The position numbers were made by a program, and so were the translations under genes. A stretch of 64,000 nucleotides of DNA. Origin: Argopecten irradians. Taxonomy: Eukaryota > Mollusca > Bivalvia > Pectinida > Pectinidae. Of this stretch, positions 1-10,835 are shown in pieces. Numbering within the stretch: position 1 is the first letter of the stretch; each line of letters starts with the position of its first letter. The DNA lies in assembly GCF_041381155.1 (NCBI RefSeq), contig NC_091147.1:8082837-8146836 (forward strand), written 5' to 3'. The notes below the pieces were generated by a model. It saw nothing but the letters and a program-made list of their open reading frames with translations, did not search any database and was not told where the DNA came from.

Positions 1-516
1 TCTTTTCATCCCGAACATACGTGTACTACAGTATTCCCAAAGTAGCCGATCTGCCTTCGAGGGATTTACATTTACGGTCTAGTGAACATTACCTAGAGCC
101 TACGGCACCCGAACGTGTATAACTCTTGACCATCACTGCTCTGTCAGCTTAAAAGTTATCAATACAAGAAAATTGCTTTTAATATTGTATTTCATTCGAG
201 TTTCATTCGATTACCGATAGTGTGATAACTTAATTTCACAAAAATTAAAATAACAAAATCCGCCTGATATGATATATCCAGTAATTTTGCCCGTATTATA
301 TCTTTGCATATGTCCTTAATGAAAATCTGGAGCGATTTCATTTCAATTTCATTATGACCTCATTAGCCTGTACAAAGTGGATAGTTTAAAACAAGAGGGT
401 GTATGTCTTTGTCACAGGTTCAAAGATTTTGACTAAACGGCACTTGATGATACGAAAAAAGGGTCATGTCATAGGTTAAGGTATAAGGGCGAGGTTTGAT
501 ATCAATAAAATTATCA
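1..516. other. Unassigned sequence
   Basis: AT-rich, stop codons in all frames; no gene, RNA or known repeat recognised. Confidence 0.5.
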
Positions 517-756
517 CGCCCGTTGTCAGTATATTGTGACCAGGTAGAATGTGTTGCTTGGTGTCTTCGGCGACGTTTCAGTGAAATAGCACTATAAAAA
601 GCAATATTTCCACTATACAAGTCAAGACAACACAAACATACCGCAGTCTCCCAAAACACACACCTCGCACTTCACGCAAGCTGCTCACCGAATGTATTGG
701 AGGCCGTCCTTACATGAACTTTGCTATTAATAGGATGTAAATTTAATCAAACAAAC
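517..756 (+). mobile_element. Composite SINE (family A), 5'-truncated copy
   Basis: Matches the 3' two thirds of the family seen full length near 35870: TGTTGCTTGGTGTCTTCGG, then ATAGCACTATAAAAAG, then GGCCGTCCTTACATGA, and ending TTTAATCAAACAAAC. Confidence 0.75.
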
Positions 757-1325
757 AATATACATGTATATCTGGAAATTGAAACCTTTCATTACCAGTA
801 TTGGTTGATTTATTTATCTAATTAAGTACCATATTTACAGTGCTGGTCTAACTGTATTTGAATCTGCCGCTACACCGCTATTTATAGTGAAAAACGTTGC
901 CCGTAACAACGAGCTCGCGCTGCTGAACTTAGCATCCCGCCTCCCGCACTAGAGAGTTCCGGGTTCTCGCGGATATAAAAACAGTCAGACGAGTAACAGA
1001 ATCATGTAAAAGTTGTGTTTACAATGAAAATACCTATGAGAATATTGAATTAATCACTCACTTAATACGTAAGGTATATAATATTTGCGAATTTGACTGG
1101 ATATAATTAAAACTCCAATAATCGTACCTGAGTCGAGGCGGATCCATTCGGTGCTCCACTCGAATATGTAAACAGCAATCGGCCACAAAATTCTGAATTA
1201 TTTTATTCAACTTCTACATGATATTGATGTATTTTGATAAAATGATCATTACTTCTTTTCCTTTTTCGTTTACAAAATTTTAATTCTATCTCTGTTCACC
1301 GTAACGGTAGTGAATCACAATAGTG
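757..1325. other. Unassigned sequence
   Basis: No coding signal; ordinary AT-rich DNA. A GC-richer patch lies near 895-980. Confidence 0.4.
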
Positions 1326-1604
1326 TGTCGTTTGTTGTCTTCGGCGGCATGCTTCAGGGCAAGAGTTCCACTTTACAAGAAGACACAACACGAACATACC
1401 GCAGTCACCAAAAAACACACACCACACACTTCACACACGCTACACACTGCATACATGGGAGGCCGTCCTTACATGACCACGCATGTTAATAGGACGTTAA
1501 TATAATCAAACTAACATTTACGCACCACAACGCATTGCACACACGGGTGGCCATCCTCTGACCTCGGTTGTTGTGAATAAGACATTAATATTATCAATCA
1601 ACCG
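1326..1604 (+). mobile_element. Composite SINE copy (1326-1516) followed by a second diverged tail copy (1517-1604)
   Basis: The first part ends with GTTAATAGGACGTTAATATA and TCAAAC. A second, more diverged tail (ACACGGGTGGCCATCCTC, then AATAAGACATTAATATTATC) follows at once, so two tail modules stand head to tail. Confidence 0.65.
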
Positions 1605-2340
1605 TCTTTAAATTGTTATAATGACGTAAAACATAATACAACATTTTTTTCTAAGGAACAATTCTGTGTAAATCAGTAATATCATCAAACTAGGTAAAAG
1701 ACAAACGAGATCCAGTTCATTTACTTTTGATGGATACTTTAATACATTGCATTACTCCTCATTTTTGAAAGTATTAAATTACAACAGTATGTTATCAAGC
1801 AAAAGTCTACTGAAAATTGTGTGAAAATGAGAAAAAGACGTCCTAGAATTTCCGAATTTTACATAGAAATGTTTCTGTTAAGCCCTATCGCTTATGATTA
1901 TTCGAAGAATCTCCCCATCGAGAGCCCCATAAATGTTGACCATATACACTTCGTCCCCGAACCAAATAGCTGTCTCTGGGCAATTTAGGTATATCACGAT
2001 GAACTTTCGGGAATTACAGTGACCATTGCCACCGGAAATGATTCGCTTGGATTTTAACATTGTGCAACATTAAACTGGACTGCATTTATACCTACCATTT
2101 CATTTCTGCCTGGATGTTATTGGCAATTAGCAGGAATAACATGCCATCAACGCATGGATCTGGTTTGCTGTAATAACTTTAAACACGGATCGTGAAACCA
2201 AAATGTTATCTGGACGATTTCGCATGGAAGTGTTACTTTAATATACATGTCTATGATTTTAAACGGTTAAGCTTCCGCATAAAAAATAAGCAAGATGAAT
2301 TTTAGGAAAACTCTTTTACAGATAAAGTTAAATTTTTCAT
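1605..2340. other. Unassigned upstream region of the LPMO gene
   Basis: Presumed 5' flank and/or 5' intron. No promoter element could be assigned with confidence. TTTTAG at 2340-2345 resembles a splice acceptor 23 bases before the ATG. Confidence 0.35.
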
Positions 2341-2367
2341 TTTAGGTTGAACTTATTAGCTACGGCC

Positions 2368-2577
2368 ATGGAAGTGTGTGTAATTAAACAAAAGCTGAAA
2401 TGGCAGGTAACGGATATATTCGTTTTATGTTTGGCCGTTCTAATTGTGATCAGTCTTGAGGGAGTCGCCGGTCATGGTCGGCTTGTTAAGCCTCCAGGAC
2501 GGTCAACAATGTGGAGATATGGATATAAAACCCCGCCAAACTATAACGACCATCAGCTCTTCTGTGGCGGATTCCCG
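2368..2577 (+). CDS. AA15 LPMO exon 1: signal peptide and mature N terminus
   Basis: Codes residues 1-70. It starts at ATG 2368 and ends in phase 0 just before the donor GTAAGT at 2578. It contains the secretory signal and His36. The next exon resumes with IQWWVNGGKCGICGD, giving an uninterrupted family-like sequence. Confidence 0.88.
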
Positions 2578-5500
2578 GTAAGTTATTATATTCTGTCAAA
2601 AAACATCAAAATATTTTTGAAAAATCAAAATTACGACCTGACCTCAGTTGAAATATGCTGATATTTCAATGCATGCCTTAAGAAAACGATGCTGATAACA
2701 CTATTATCTACCATCTACCTGTTTCGTAGAACAAGAACCAATGTTTGATACTGTACACTTTTAAGTTGCTGTTTATGTGTAGGTGCATGCGTCTTGATCA
2801 GAAACTATTTTAACAGAAACCAAATCAGATAATATTAGTTTTTAGTATAAAATTAGGAATTATTTAATTCAACTTCGCATTATAACAAACATGTTCATTG
2901 AATATACTGATGTTCATTCTGTCACAATGTGGACTTTCACTCCGATACATAATTCAAAGCTTTTTTAGTCCCTGTACTGCAGGTGTCGCTGTCCACCTGT
3001 TCAAAATCCTTGGTCTGAATTTCATATGTAGGTAGCCAAATGTGCTGGTACCTTCTTATCTCTGAATTAAACATGTTCTCTTTGTTTTAGTCAGCGCCTC
3101 CAACGAGCGTTTGGTGTCTGGTTTCTTCACTTTCGATTTTGAAGAAAATGTGTCGGGTCCTGTTTAGAATTTTTATTGTACTTTACAGTGATTGATTACA
3201 ATTTATACATTGGCCCACCAACGCATCCATGGATTTAAAGGTGTTTGAGGGGTCTAGAGCAAAATTATGTAAAACAATCATAACAATCATATTCAACATA
3301 AATCCCTGTGGTATATTTCAGATCCAGTGGTGGGTTAATGGCGGTAAATGTGGAATATGTGGAGACCGATACGACACGGCTATCCGGGAAAACGAACCGC
3401 CGTACGGACGCTACGCCAACGGTATAATAACAGAGGTATACCAAACAGGTGGTACCATTGATATAAAGGTGGAGGTGACTGCCAGTCATAGAGGTTACTT
3501 TGAGTTCAGACTGTGTCCTAACAACAATGTGAAGAAGGCAGCCACACAGGACTGTCTCGACCGTTATCTACTACATGAGTACCACGGTAATTCTAGCCGG
3601 GTTTACGTCTATGATACCAATGCTGGGATATATGACGTTAAAATGAGACTACCGTATGGCGTCACCTGTTCACAATGTGTTCTACAATGGCGATACAGAA
3701 CGGGTACGTAAAACATACTCCTTTATTGTTTGAGTTTTCCGAAAGTTACGTCACTTAAAAGAAGGCTTCCTACGTTTGCATAAAGTTGGTCCTACAGATA
3801 AATCTTATGCCCTATCGAATAATCGTCAAAGGCGACTAAAATAAGGATATTTTAAAAGCAATGGAACTGGTAAGATTTGTTGAAGGATGTGGTCAAAGGT
3901 GCTACCTGATATTTTCATTGAACAGATGTAAAGGAGACTAAATTTTATTTTTGTATTCTTTGGTCTTCTTCATGTCTTTGGTTTTCTATAAGATTATTGT
4001 ATGTATCAATGGAAAAGTATTAAGGTATCAAAAGTGGAGAAAGTGGACATTTCAGCCCCGAGAGTATTGGGGATAAATGTCTAAAGGACCATGTTTAACT
4101 TTAATAACTGTCCTCTCAGTAACACAAGATAAAAAAATCAATATTAATTTTAAAGATATTATGTACTATACAAATTTCCATAAACGTTTAGATGGAAGTA
4201 TCTTATAGAAAAATATGACAGCTTCAAATTGCTTTATTTACATTTTGACTGCAGTCCCATTATTGTGTCGCCTGCAACGCAAGGGCGACACTTAGGTATC
4301 ACTATGTCGGCGTCGGCGTCCGGGAAACGGTTTCCGTGCGATAACTTAATTATTCATTGTCCGATTTCAACCAAATTTGGTATATACTGCTTTATAATGG
4401 CACCGCCTCACTTTTGGCCTTGCCTTGAGCGTTCGCCCCTGTGAGGGAGGCTCTGGGTTCTGTCCCCTGGCCGAGACACTTTTTGTTTGTTTGTTTGAGT
4501 TTTACGGCCCATCGGCAACTAAGGTCATTTAGGGCCAAACTACAAATCATGCACTAATATCAGGATAAAAGTTCAGGGTAAGAAAAAGCAAGTAAGGACT
4601 AAAACACAGATTGTAAACGTTAATTTGATAAAAAAAAAAGAAGGTTTGCATGGGATAAAATAAATTTGGCTAAAACACATGAGAAAACTCATGCACAATG
4701 TTGATGAAACGATGAAATGTTGAGTTGATACGATGTATGATGAGAAAACGTTCATATTTTGCTTAAAATACCGATCTCTTTGAGATAATTAAAAATACGA
4801 TTATGTCTCACGGCATGAAACAAAGTGTACATGTCGGAGACATCGTAGTATTTATCTCGTATGTGTTTAAAATCAATACAATGCAATAAAATATGCTCCA
4901 CTGTGAGAGGAGAATCACATGCATGGCATGTAGGAGGATCCTCCCCTCTCAATAGATAGGAATGTGTAAAATGTGTGTGTGTCCAGTTCGGAGCCGAGAG
5001 AGTACAACTTCCTCTCTGCGGTCTCTCCGACTGGACAGTTTAGGATTAAGTGTAGGTTGAATTTTAAACAGTTTATTGTTTGTTTCGGTAGACCACCTTT
5101 GTTGCCAATGGTGTTTGATGGCTGACTGAATTGAAGGTTTGATGTCGGTGTAAGGTAGTTTCAAATCTGTTTGTGCTAGGCGAAGAGCAGTCTTAGCTGC
5201 TTCATCAGCCTGTTCATTCCCCTTTATACCCACATGACTGGGAATCCAGAGATAAGTAATTTGAGTTTTAGAAGATAATCGAAATGTTCGGATTAAAAGA
5301 TTTTGGATTAGAGTATTTCTAGGGCTTCTTGATATCAAAGCCTGAAGAACCGAAAGAGAGTCTGAACAGATGATTGCCTTTTCAATGCGGTGTTCTTCGA
5401 TATGGTCAAGCGCCAGACCGATAGCACAAGATTCCGCAGAGAAAATGGAGGCAATATCCGGGAGTCGGATAGAGGAGCAGTGATTAGATGTACAGCAGGC

Positions 5501-8500
5501 TGCCGCAACTTTATCACCATCTTTTGATCCGTCAGTGTAGATCTGAACATGGTCAGGGAAAGCCCTAATGCACTCCCGAAAGGAGGATTTGTGTTCTTCG
5601 GGTAATGCACTGGATTTTGCCCTCTCATGTAGAGATAAATTGATATCAGGTGTTTGAATGAGCCATGGTGGTACATCCGATACGGTGCACTCGTCAATGG
5701 TGTCGAAAGTTATATTAAGTTCCAGCAAAAATTTTGAAATTCTGATGCCAAATGTTGGTATGAGCTTTTGATTTTGTGTAAATATTTCTTGGTGTTGTGG
5801 ATTGAATACAAGGTTAAATGCAGGATTTTTGGGTTGGATTTCAGTTGAGCAGCATACTGTAAGGATAATTTCTTTCGTCGATCGTCTAGAGATGGCTCAT
5901 TAGCTTCCACATGGAGACTCTTCACAGGTGTTGTTCGAAAAGCTCCAAGTGCCAGACGCAGTCCCTGATTCTGTATAGGGTCAAGCATCTGTAGATAGGA
6001 GCTGCGAGCCGATCCATAGACAATAGAGCCGTAGTCAAGTTTTGATCTAATAAGTGCCCGATAGATACGTAGAAGCATTTCACGGTCTGCACCCCAATCA
6101 GAATGGGAAAGAACTCGTAGAATGTTCAGCGCCTTCGAGCACTTATCCTTCAGATGTTTGATATGTGGAACAAAGGACAGTTTCGAATCAAATATTAGTC
6201 CAGGAAATTTAGTTTGTTCAACTACTGGGATTTTAATTCCATTGAGTGTGAGGTCAGAATCATTGTGTGGTTTTTCGGTTTTTGACAGAAGTGCATACAG
6301 ACAGTTTTTGATCTTGAAAATCTGAAGCCATTTTCGTCAGCCCAATTTTGTAATTTGCCTAAACATTGTTGTAGTTGCCGTTCTATAGTGTGCATGTTTT
6401 TTTTATCTGTAACAGATCAAGAAATCATCCACAAATAGACACCCTTCCGTAGATTGGCCAAGACATTTGGTTATGCTGTTAATTTTTAGTCCAAAAAGTG
6501 TGACGGACAAGATACCACCCTGAGGGACGCCCATCTCCTGTGTTTCTGTTTCTGAATAAGTTGAACCCGTTCGAACTTTGAAATGCCTGTCAGATATAAA
6601 ATTTGATATAAACTTTGGCAAATTACCACGTATACCGATATCATGGAGATCGTTCATGATTCCATATTGCCAAGTTGTGTCGTATGCCTTTTCAAGGTCA
6701 AAGAATACGGCCACAAGATGTTCTTTCTTGGCAAATGCTTCTCGTATAAATGTTTCTAGTCTAACTAAGTGGTCTACCGTTCCCCTGCGGTTTCTAAAGC
6801 CGCTTTGCAAAGGACTTAAAATATTGTTTGATTCCAGGAACCAAACTAATCTGGTATTTATCATACGTTCTAGAGTTTTACAAATACAACTCGTCAATGA
6901 AATAGGACGATAGTTATTGGCATCAGTAGCATCTTTCCCGGGCTTCGGAAGGGGTATAATAGTAGATTCCTTCCAAGACTCAGGAATTTTGCCACAAGAG
7001 TAAACTTGATTAAATATAGTTAAAAGACATTTTAGTGAAGAGTCTGGTAATTGTTTTAAAAACATATATGGAATTTCGTCTGGTCCAGCTGCCGAGTCCT
7101 TTGATTTCTCAAGGGACTCGAGCAATTCTGGTATCTCGAAAGGCCTATTGTAACTTTTACTATTGGTGGATTTAAAATTAAGACGTCTCTTTTCCTTTTC
7201 CTTTTTAAATTTTTGAAATTTTTTGGAATGATTTTTGATCGAGACACACCAAAGTCTATAAAAGTGTCTTCGGAGGCATGCTTCAGTGATATAGCACTAT
7301 AAAAAGGGCAATAGTTCCACAATACAAGAAGACACAACATGAATATAACGCAGTCTCCCAAAACACGCACGCAACACACCGCATACATGGGAGGCCGTCC
7401 TTACATGACCATAACTGTTAATAGGACGTTAATTAATCAAACAAAATATATTAATGATATCTCGAATAAGTCCGATAATGGTCAATATCCGTCAATATTT
7501 GCACGAGTTGTGGGACTTTAAAATCGTCAAAACAGATAAATCCACGGTTTCCGTTCGATAACTTGGATATCTATTGTCCAATTTCAACAAAATTTCATGA
7601 ATGGCTTTATATCAATAAGATCTCGGATGAGTTCAATAATGGTTGAAATCCGTCAATATTTGCAAGAGTTACGGGACTTTGAAATCGTCAAAACAGATAA
7701 ATCCATGGTTTCCGCTCAATAACTTTAGTATTATTGTCCGATTTCAACCAAATTTGGTGTATTGCTTTATATCAATGAGATCTTCGATAGATGCGATACT
7801 GGTCAAAATATACTTCCATGGAATTCTTGTGTAACCTTACCAAACGCAGTTGGCAGTTATATAGACAATGAACATCAAGCGCTTATTATGAAGTCATTAT
7901 CATTGTGACGTCACAATTGTCGTGCCAGCGATCACGGATGACGGCTGTTAAATGGCTGTTCCGTCCATGACGATAATAAATTATCATTTCATTATTGATG
8001 CAAAAATATGTTCGCCTACCTATTCCCGAGCCAACATCACGCACGTTAAACAAATGAACTACATGACCACTGAGGAGGTGATAAAATGATTTTTAGACAA
8101 GACAATTCACCTAGGAAGGTAAACACATTACTGTCAGAACGAGTTGAGCACTTCTAGACAAAAGTAGCAATACTCTACGAGCAAGGGACAGGGTTCGGCA
8201 TACAAGATGTTCGACCACAATGTGTAATGGCGGACAGCGAGCGAATTTGAACACTCCACACGCATTTCGCCACCGGACTTTTCTGGCATATCACTGTAAA
8301 ACCGACTGATCTAATTTCCATTAGAACTGGCTTTTTCCCGATATATGTACAAATATTAATGATGTTCTCTTAGAATGAATTGTCCCATTAAATATATACC
8401 AATGTACACAAATTGAAACCTGCTATTTGTAATTATCTGCTTTAATAATGCTTGTTCAAAAAGTATGTAAATTATAAATATAGGTACGATAAAAAAAACT

Positions 8501-10835
8501 CACTTGTGTTGGACACGATTGAATCAAATACATCAGATCAGGCGAATGTTTCAATAGGTCGCAATTCTTTTCCTTCAATACATTTGTAAATAAAGCACGG
8601 TTGAATCAAATACATTGCGGTCTCTCCCTTCTAAAATATACCAAAAGTTCCTTTTTTAGCTCACCTAGCCATATAAGTGCCGGTGAGCTTATGTCATGGC
8701 GCGGCGTCTGTCCATCAATATTTCCTAGCCATAGAGTTCCGCATAGATTCTAACCAAATTTGGCCAGAAGTACCCTTGAGTGAAGGACCTAGAGCCTTCC
8801 TTATAAGGGCGAACGCTAAACTGAAGACCAAAAGTGAGGTGGTGCCAAGAGAGGCGTTAGTAAGAATAAAAAGATCATATCCTCAATTTAGTCGCCTTTT
8901 ACGATCATGCAATAGGGGCTGCAGGTACAATTCTAACGCCAAAACACGCACTTTTGCACTTCACATTCGCTACTCACTCCATACATAGGAGGCCGTCCTT
9001 ACATGACCCTGGCTGTTAATAGGACGTTACATAATAAAACAAACAAGCCAACTTTGAAGGTTCCTGTTTACTTTTATCATGTGAATACATTTTCAGAAAA
9101 TGATACTACTAGCATACAAAAGGGAATATTTGAATAATTTTATCACAAACTAACGTTAGTTATGTTAAAATGTTAGTGTTTCCTGTATTTGAAGAGAACT
9201 TGAATGATAAAATTGCTATATTCCAAAACATATTTCGCGGCGGTTTCGATTGCTCAATAATATTTACTATACTAAAGTTGGACTACATACACAGTTAATT
9301 TTATACCCCCTCCCCAGTTTTCTAATATCATGTTTTTTTCTTGGTATAGTACTTATAATTACTAATCCAAAAATCAAAAACATTTTTATTGCAATTATTT
9401 CTAAGTTAGGCTTATATTTTTGTGTCGCCGGCACGCAAGGGCAACACTTAGGTATCACTACGTAAGATATATCAGATGAGTTCAATAAAGGTCAAAATCC
9501 GTCAATATTTGCAAGAGTTACGGGACTTTAAAATCGTCAAAACAGATAAAGCCATGGTTTCTGCTCGATAACTTTAGTATTTACTTTCCGATTTCAACCA
9601 AATTTGGTATGTTGCTCTATATCTGGTCAAAATCCGTCAATATTTGCAAGAGTTACGGGACTTGATAATTTTACCTAATTATTAACAATATTTTCAACTG
9701 TAAATAACTAATTTTTTAGGATGCTGTGCAGGCGGCAATTCACTTCCGTGGAATTCTTGTTGCTAAATTCACAGGACTATAAAGGACTTCATTTTAATTG
9801 AGTTTTCATTGTAATAACTAAGTTTCTGGTTATGCTACACAATATAATTGAAATTCATACAGCTACACTAAGATAAGGAATAGTCTGTTTTACATACCGC
9901 CAGCAGCGACAACATCATCTGATTTGATCAGTCGATAGGACAATAACCGATTTTTCATACAGATACAATAGGTCTAACCGGATACGCATTCACTCTTCAA
10001 GCGAAAGTCAGTGTTCCGGTGTGTGTTCTTGCGCGGCAACCACTGCGTTTAAGAAAGTGTAAACAATTTCGCAGTTGGTAAGGTATAACAAAGAGAAAAC
10101 GAAATGTAAATATTTTTTTTTCAATTTAAACGCAAATTCGAATAAATATATGTATAAAAACATGTGTACAATAGGTCCATGTGTCCCGAAGAATGAAGCG
10201 TCCTTTGACTCAATGATTACACTAGCCAAACATGTTAAATGTTATGAATCTAGTAATATTGTCATTGGTACTTGTTTGCAGGAAACCGATGGGGCTGCAC
10301 CGGAAACGATTTCACTAGAGGGCAATGTGGATTAGGACAAGGACCTCAGGAAGAATTCTACGCATGTGCAGATATAGCGATTCTTGAAAGTGGATCAGAT
10401 GACAGATCAACCCCTTCTCCAACAACATTCAATCCAAAGTTACCAACTTCACTGACTACAAACGCGCCACCTGTGCAAACAACTACAAAAACCACAACTA
10501 CCTCCACACAAGCAACAACCCAGAGGCCAGTAATTCCTGCGCCTCCTCCATCTATACGGATCGTTTGTAAGTCAGCTGGCGCCTGGAAAGGACTGCTTAG
10601 CATGGACAGATGGTGTGACATCAACTGTAAGCGTCGATACTGCCCGATGACGCACTGCAAGTGTAGTCCGGCTGGTCAGTTAGTTGATGACCAGGACAAC
10701 GGACTGTTAGGATCAGGAAAAAATTGTTTCTCTGTGGCCGGAAACCCAGGCCTTGACCTGTGGTGCCAACATAACTGTCCTCAGGGACTCTGTGACCAAA
10801 ACATGTGTTACTGTACACAGGCTACATCAGGATAG
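2368..10835 (+). CDS. AA15 lytic polysaccharide monooxygenase, secreted, with Cys-rich C-terminal tail (3 exons)
   Basis: Exons 2368..2577, 3322..3703 and 10282..10835 join in frame to a 381-residue protein ending in TAG. A hydrophobic signal segment (about residues 14-35) is followed by His36, which would become His1 of the mature protein; the sequence after it (HGRLVKPPGRSTMWR) is the AA15 N-terminal signature. FCGG (exon 1), GGKCGICGD (exon 2) and GPQEEFYACADI (residues 218-229) are further AA15 blocks. His126 in TASHRGYF is the expected second histidine of the copper brace, and Phe223 or Tyr224 the likely axial residue. A Thr/Pro linker (about 238-288) leads to two Cys-rich modules (about 293-325 and 346-375). 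AA15 enzymes oxidatively cleave chitin or cellulose; an extracellular chitin role is inferred. The first in-frame TTG at 2347 is ignored in favour of ATG 2368. An AG at 2344-2345 suggests an upstream 5' UTR exon that I could not place. Confidence 0.9.
2578..3321 (+). other. LPMO intron 1
   Basis: Donor GTAAGT at 2578 and acceptor TTTCAG ending at 3321. AT-rich; I recognise no repeat family or coding segment inside. Confidence 0.8.
3322..3703 (+). CDS. AA15 LPMO exon 2: core of the catalytic domain
   Basis: Codes residues 71-197 plus one base of codon 198. Acceptor AG at 3320-3321, donor GTACGT at 3704. Carries the CGICGD Cys motif and the second copper-ligand His126 in ASHRGYFEFRLCP. Confidence 0.9.
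4259..4400 (+). repeat. Left end of a dispersed repeat (family B) with a GTGTCGCC/GGGCGACAC hairpin
   Basis: Starts with a hairpin formed by TGTCGCC and GGGCGACA, then ACTTAGGTATCACTATGTCG, then the CCGATTTCAACCAAATTTGG core. The same blocks recur at 7437-7835 and 9421-9765. Confidence 0.6.
4400..4483 (+). mobile_element. tRNA-like module of the composite SINE, isolated fragment
   Basis: CACTTTTGGCCTTGCCTTGAGCGTTCGCC followed by GGGTTCTGTCCCC. The first part resembles a tRNA D-arm/A box, the second a B box. The fragment abuts the (TTTG)n end of the inverted Nimb LINE. Confidence 0.6.
4752..4960 (-). pseudogene. LINE C-terminal zinc-binding tail
   Basis: RGEDPPTCHACDSPLTVEHI with HCIDF forms the C-x2-C-H-C type motif found after RNase H in this LINE group; the protein ends ...YLKEIGILSKI. 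Out of frame with RNase H in this copy. Confidence 0.75.
4949..5728 (-). pseudogene. LINE RNase H domain
   Basis: RNase H acidic residues are present in order: YTDGSKDGDK (Asp), FSAESCAIGLAL (Glu), ICSDSLSVLQAL (Asp) and SHVGIKGNEQADEAAK (His and Asp). The frame is lost at GT-repeat slippage near 4970; the second copy at 22815 reads through this point. Confidence 0.82.
5710..6395 (-). pseudogene. LINE RT thumb/connection region, frameshifted
   Basis: Reading resumes with LQQCLGKLQNWADENGF, then after a frameshift near 6262 with KIPVVEQTKFPGL and LRIYRALIRSKLDYGSIVYG, the standard C-terminal RT blocks of I/Nimb and Jockey-type elements. It overlaps the start of the RNase H frame near 5728. 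Confidence 0.7.
6403..7230 (-). pseudogene. LINE reverse transcriptase fragment
   Basis: Contains the RT blocks KDSAAGPDEIPY, NYRPISLTSCICKTLERM, FFDLEKAYDTTW, GVPQGGILSVTLF and the catalytic FVDD (GCLFVDDFLICY). A frameshift near 7130 separates an N-terminal piece, and an A-rich run near 6400 shifts the frame after FVDD. The reading continues with further RT/thumb sequence in 5710-6395 in shifted frames. Confidence 0.82.
7236..7445 (+). mobile_element. Composite SINE copy, 5'-truncated
   Basis: GACACACCAAAGTCTATAAA, then the ATAGCACTATAAAAAGGGC block, and the tail GTTAATTAATCAAACAAA. It directly abuts the truncated 5' end of the Nimb LINE. Confidence 0.75.
7446..7835 (+). repeat. Family B dispersed repeat, tandem core and right end
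   Basis: Two to three tandem units share TCCGTCAATATTTGCA and ACGGGACTTT and CCGATTTCAACCAAATTTGG, roughly 165 bases apart. The right end has CTTCCATGGAATTCTTGTG. Confidence 0.65.
7836..8655. other. Unassigned intronic sequence
   Basis: No coding signal or recognised repeat family in LPMO intron 2; one TGACGTCA palindrome near 7907. Confidence 0.4.
8656..9046. mobile_element. Chimeric repeat: AGCTCACC-hairpin element, inverted SINE head, forward SINE tail
   Basis: 8658-8690 carries AGCTCACC paired with GGTGAGCT, the end of a dispersed element. 8786-8941 is the SINE head in minus orientation (TTAGTCGCCTTTTACGATCA). 8942-9044 is the SINE tail in plus orientation ending in AAACAAACAA. The head and tail modules are therefore joined in opposite orientations. 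Confidence 0.65.
9421..9765 (+). repeat. Family B dispersed repeat, near-complete copy
   Basis: Hairpin end GTGTCGCC...GGGCAACAC, two core units with CCGTCAATATTTGCAAGAG, and right end CACTTCCGTGGAATTCTTG. Confidence 0.65.
10282..10835 (+). CDS. AA15 LPMO exon 3: end of catalytic domain, Thr/Pro linker, double Cys-rich tail
   Basis: Acceptor TTTGCAG ends at 10281. Codon 198 (Gly) is completed across the intron and reading continues GNRWGCTGNDFTRGQCG to the stop at 10833. After the catalytic domain come a Thr-rich linker, typical of O-glycosylated spacers, and two related modules sharing the order Asp-x-Trp-Cys, Asn-Cys, Cys and Cys-x-Cys. Similar WCxxNC modules accompany animal chitin-active proteins; I infer a binding or stabilising role. 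The nearest AATAAA I noticed lies near 12272, far downstream. Confidence 0.88.

Larger units (their letters stand above)
4484..7235 (-). mobile_element. Nimb/I-type non-LTR retrotransposon, 5'-truncated and frameshifted
   Basis: On the minus strand the order is reverse transcriptase, RNase H, C-terminal Cys/His motif, 3' UTR and a (CAAA)n tail, read on plus as TTTGTTTGTTTGAGTTTTAC at 4484. The 5' end is lost near 7235, where a SINE copy begins; no endonuclease domain remains. Several frameshifts (near 7130, 6410, 6262 and 4960) show it is dead. It lies antisense in intron 2 of the LPMO gene. Clade placement rests on RT, RNase H, zinc-motif order and tail type. Confidence 0.8.
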
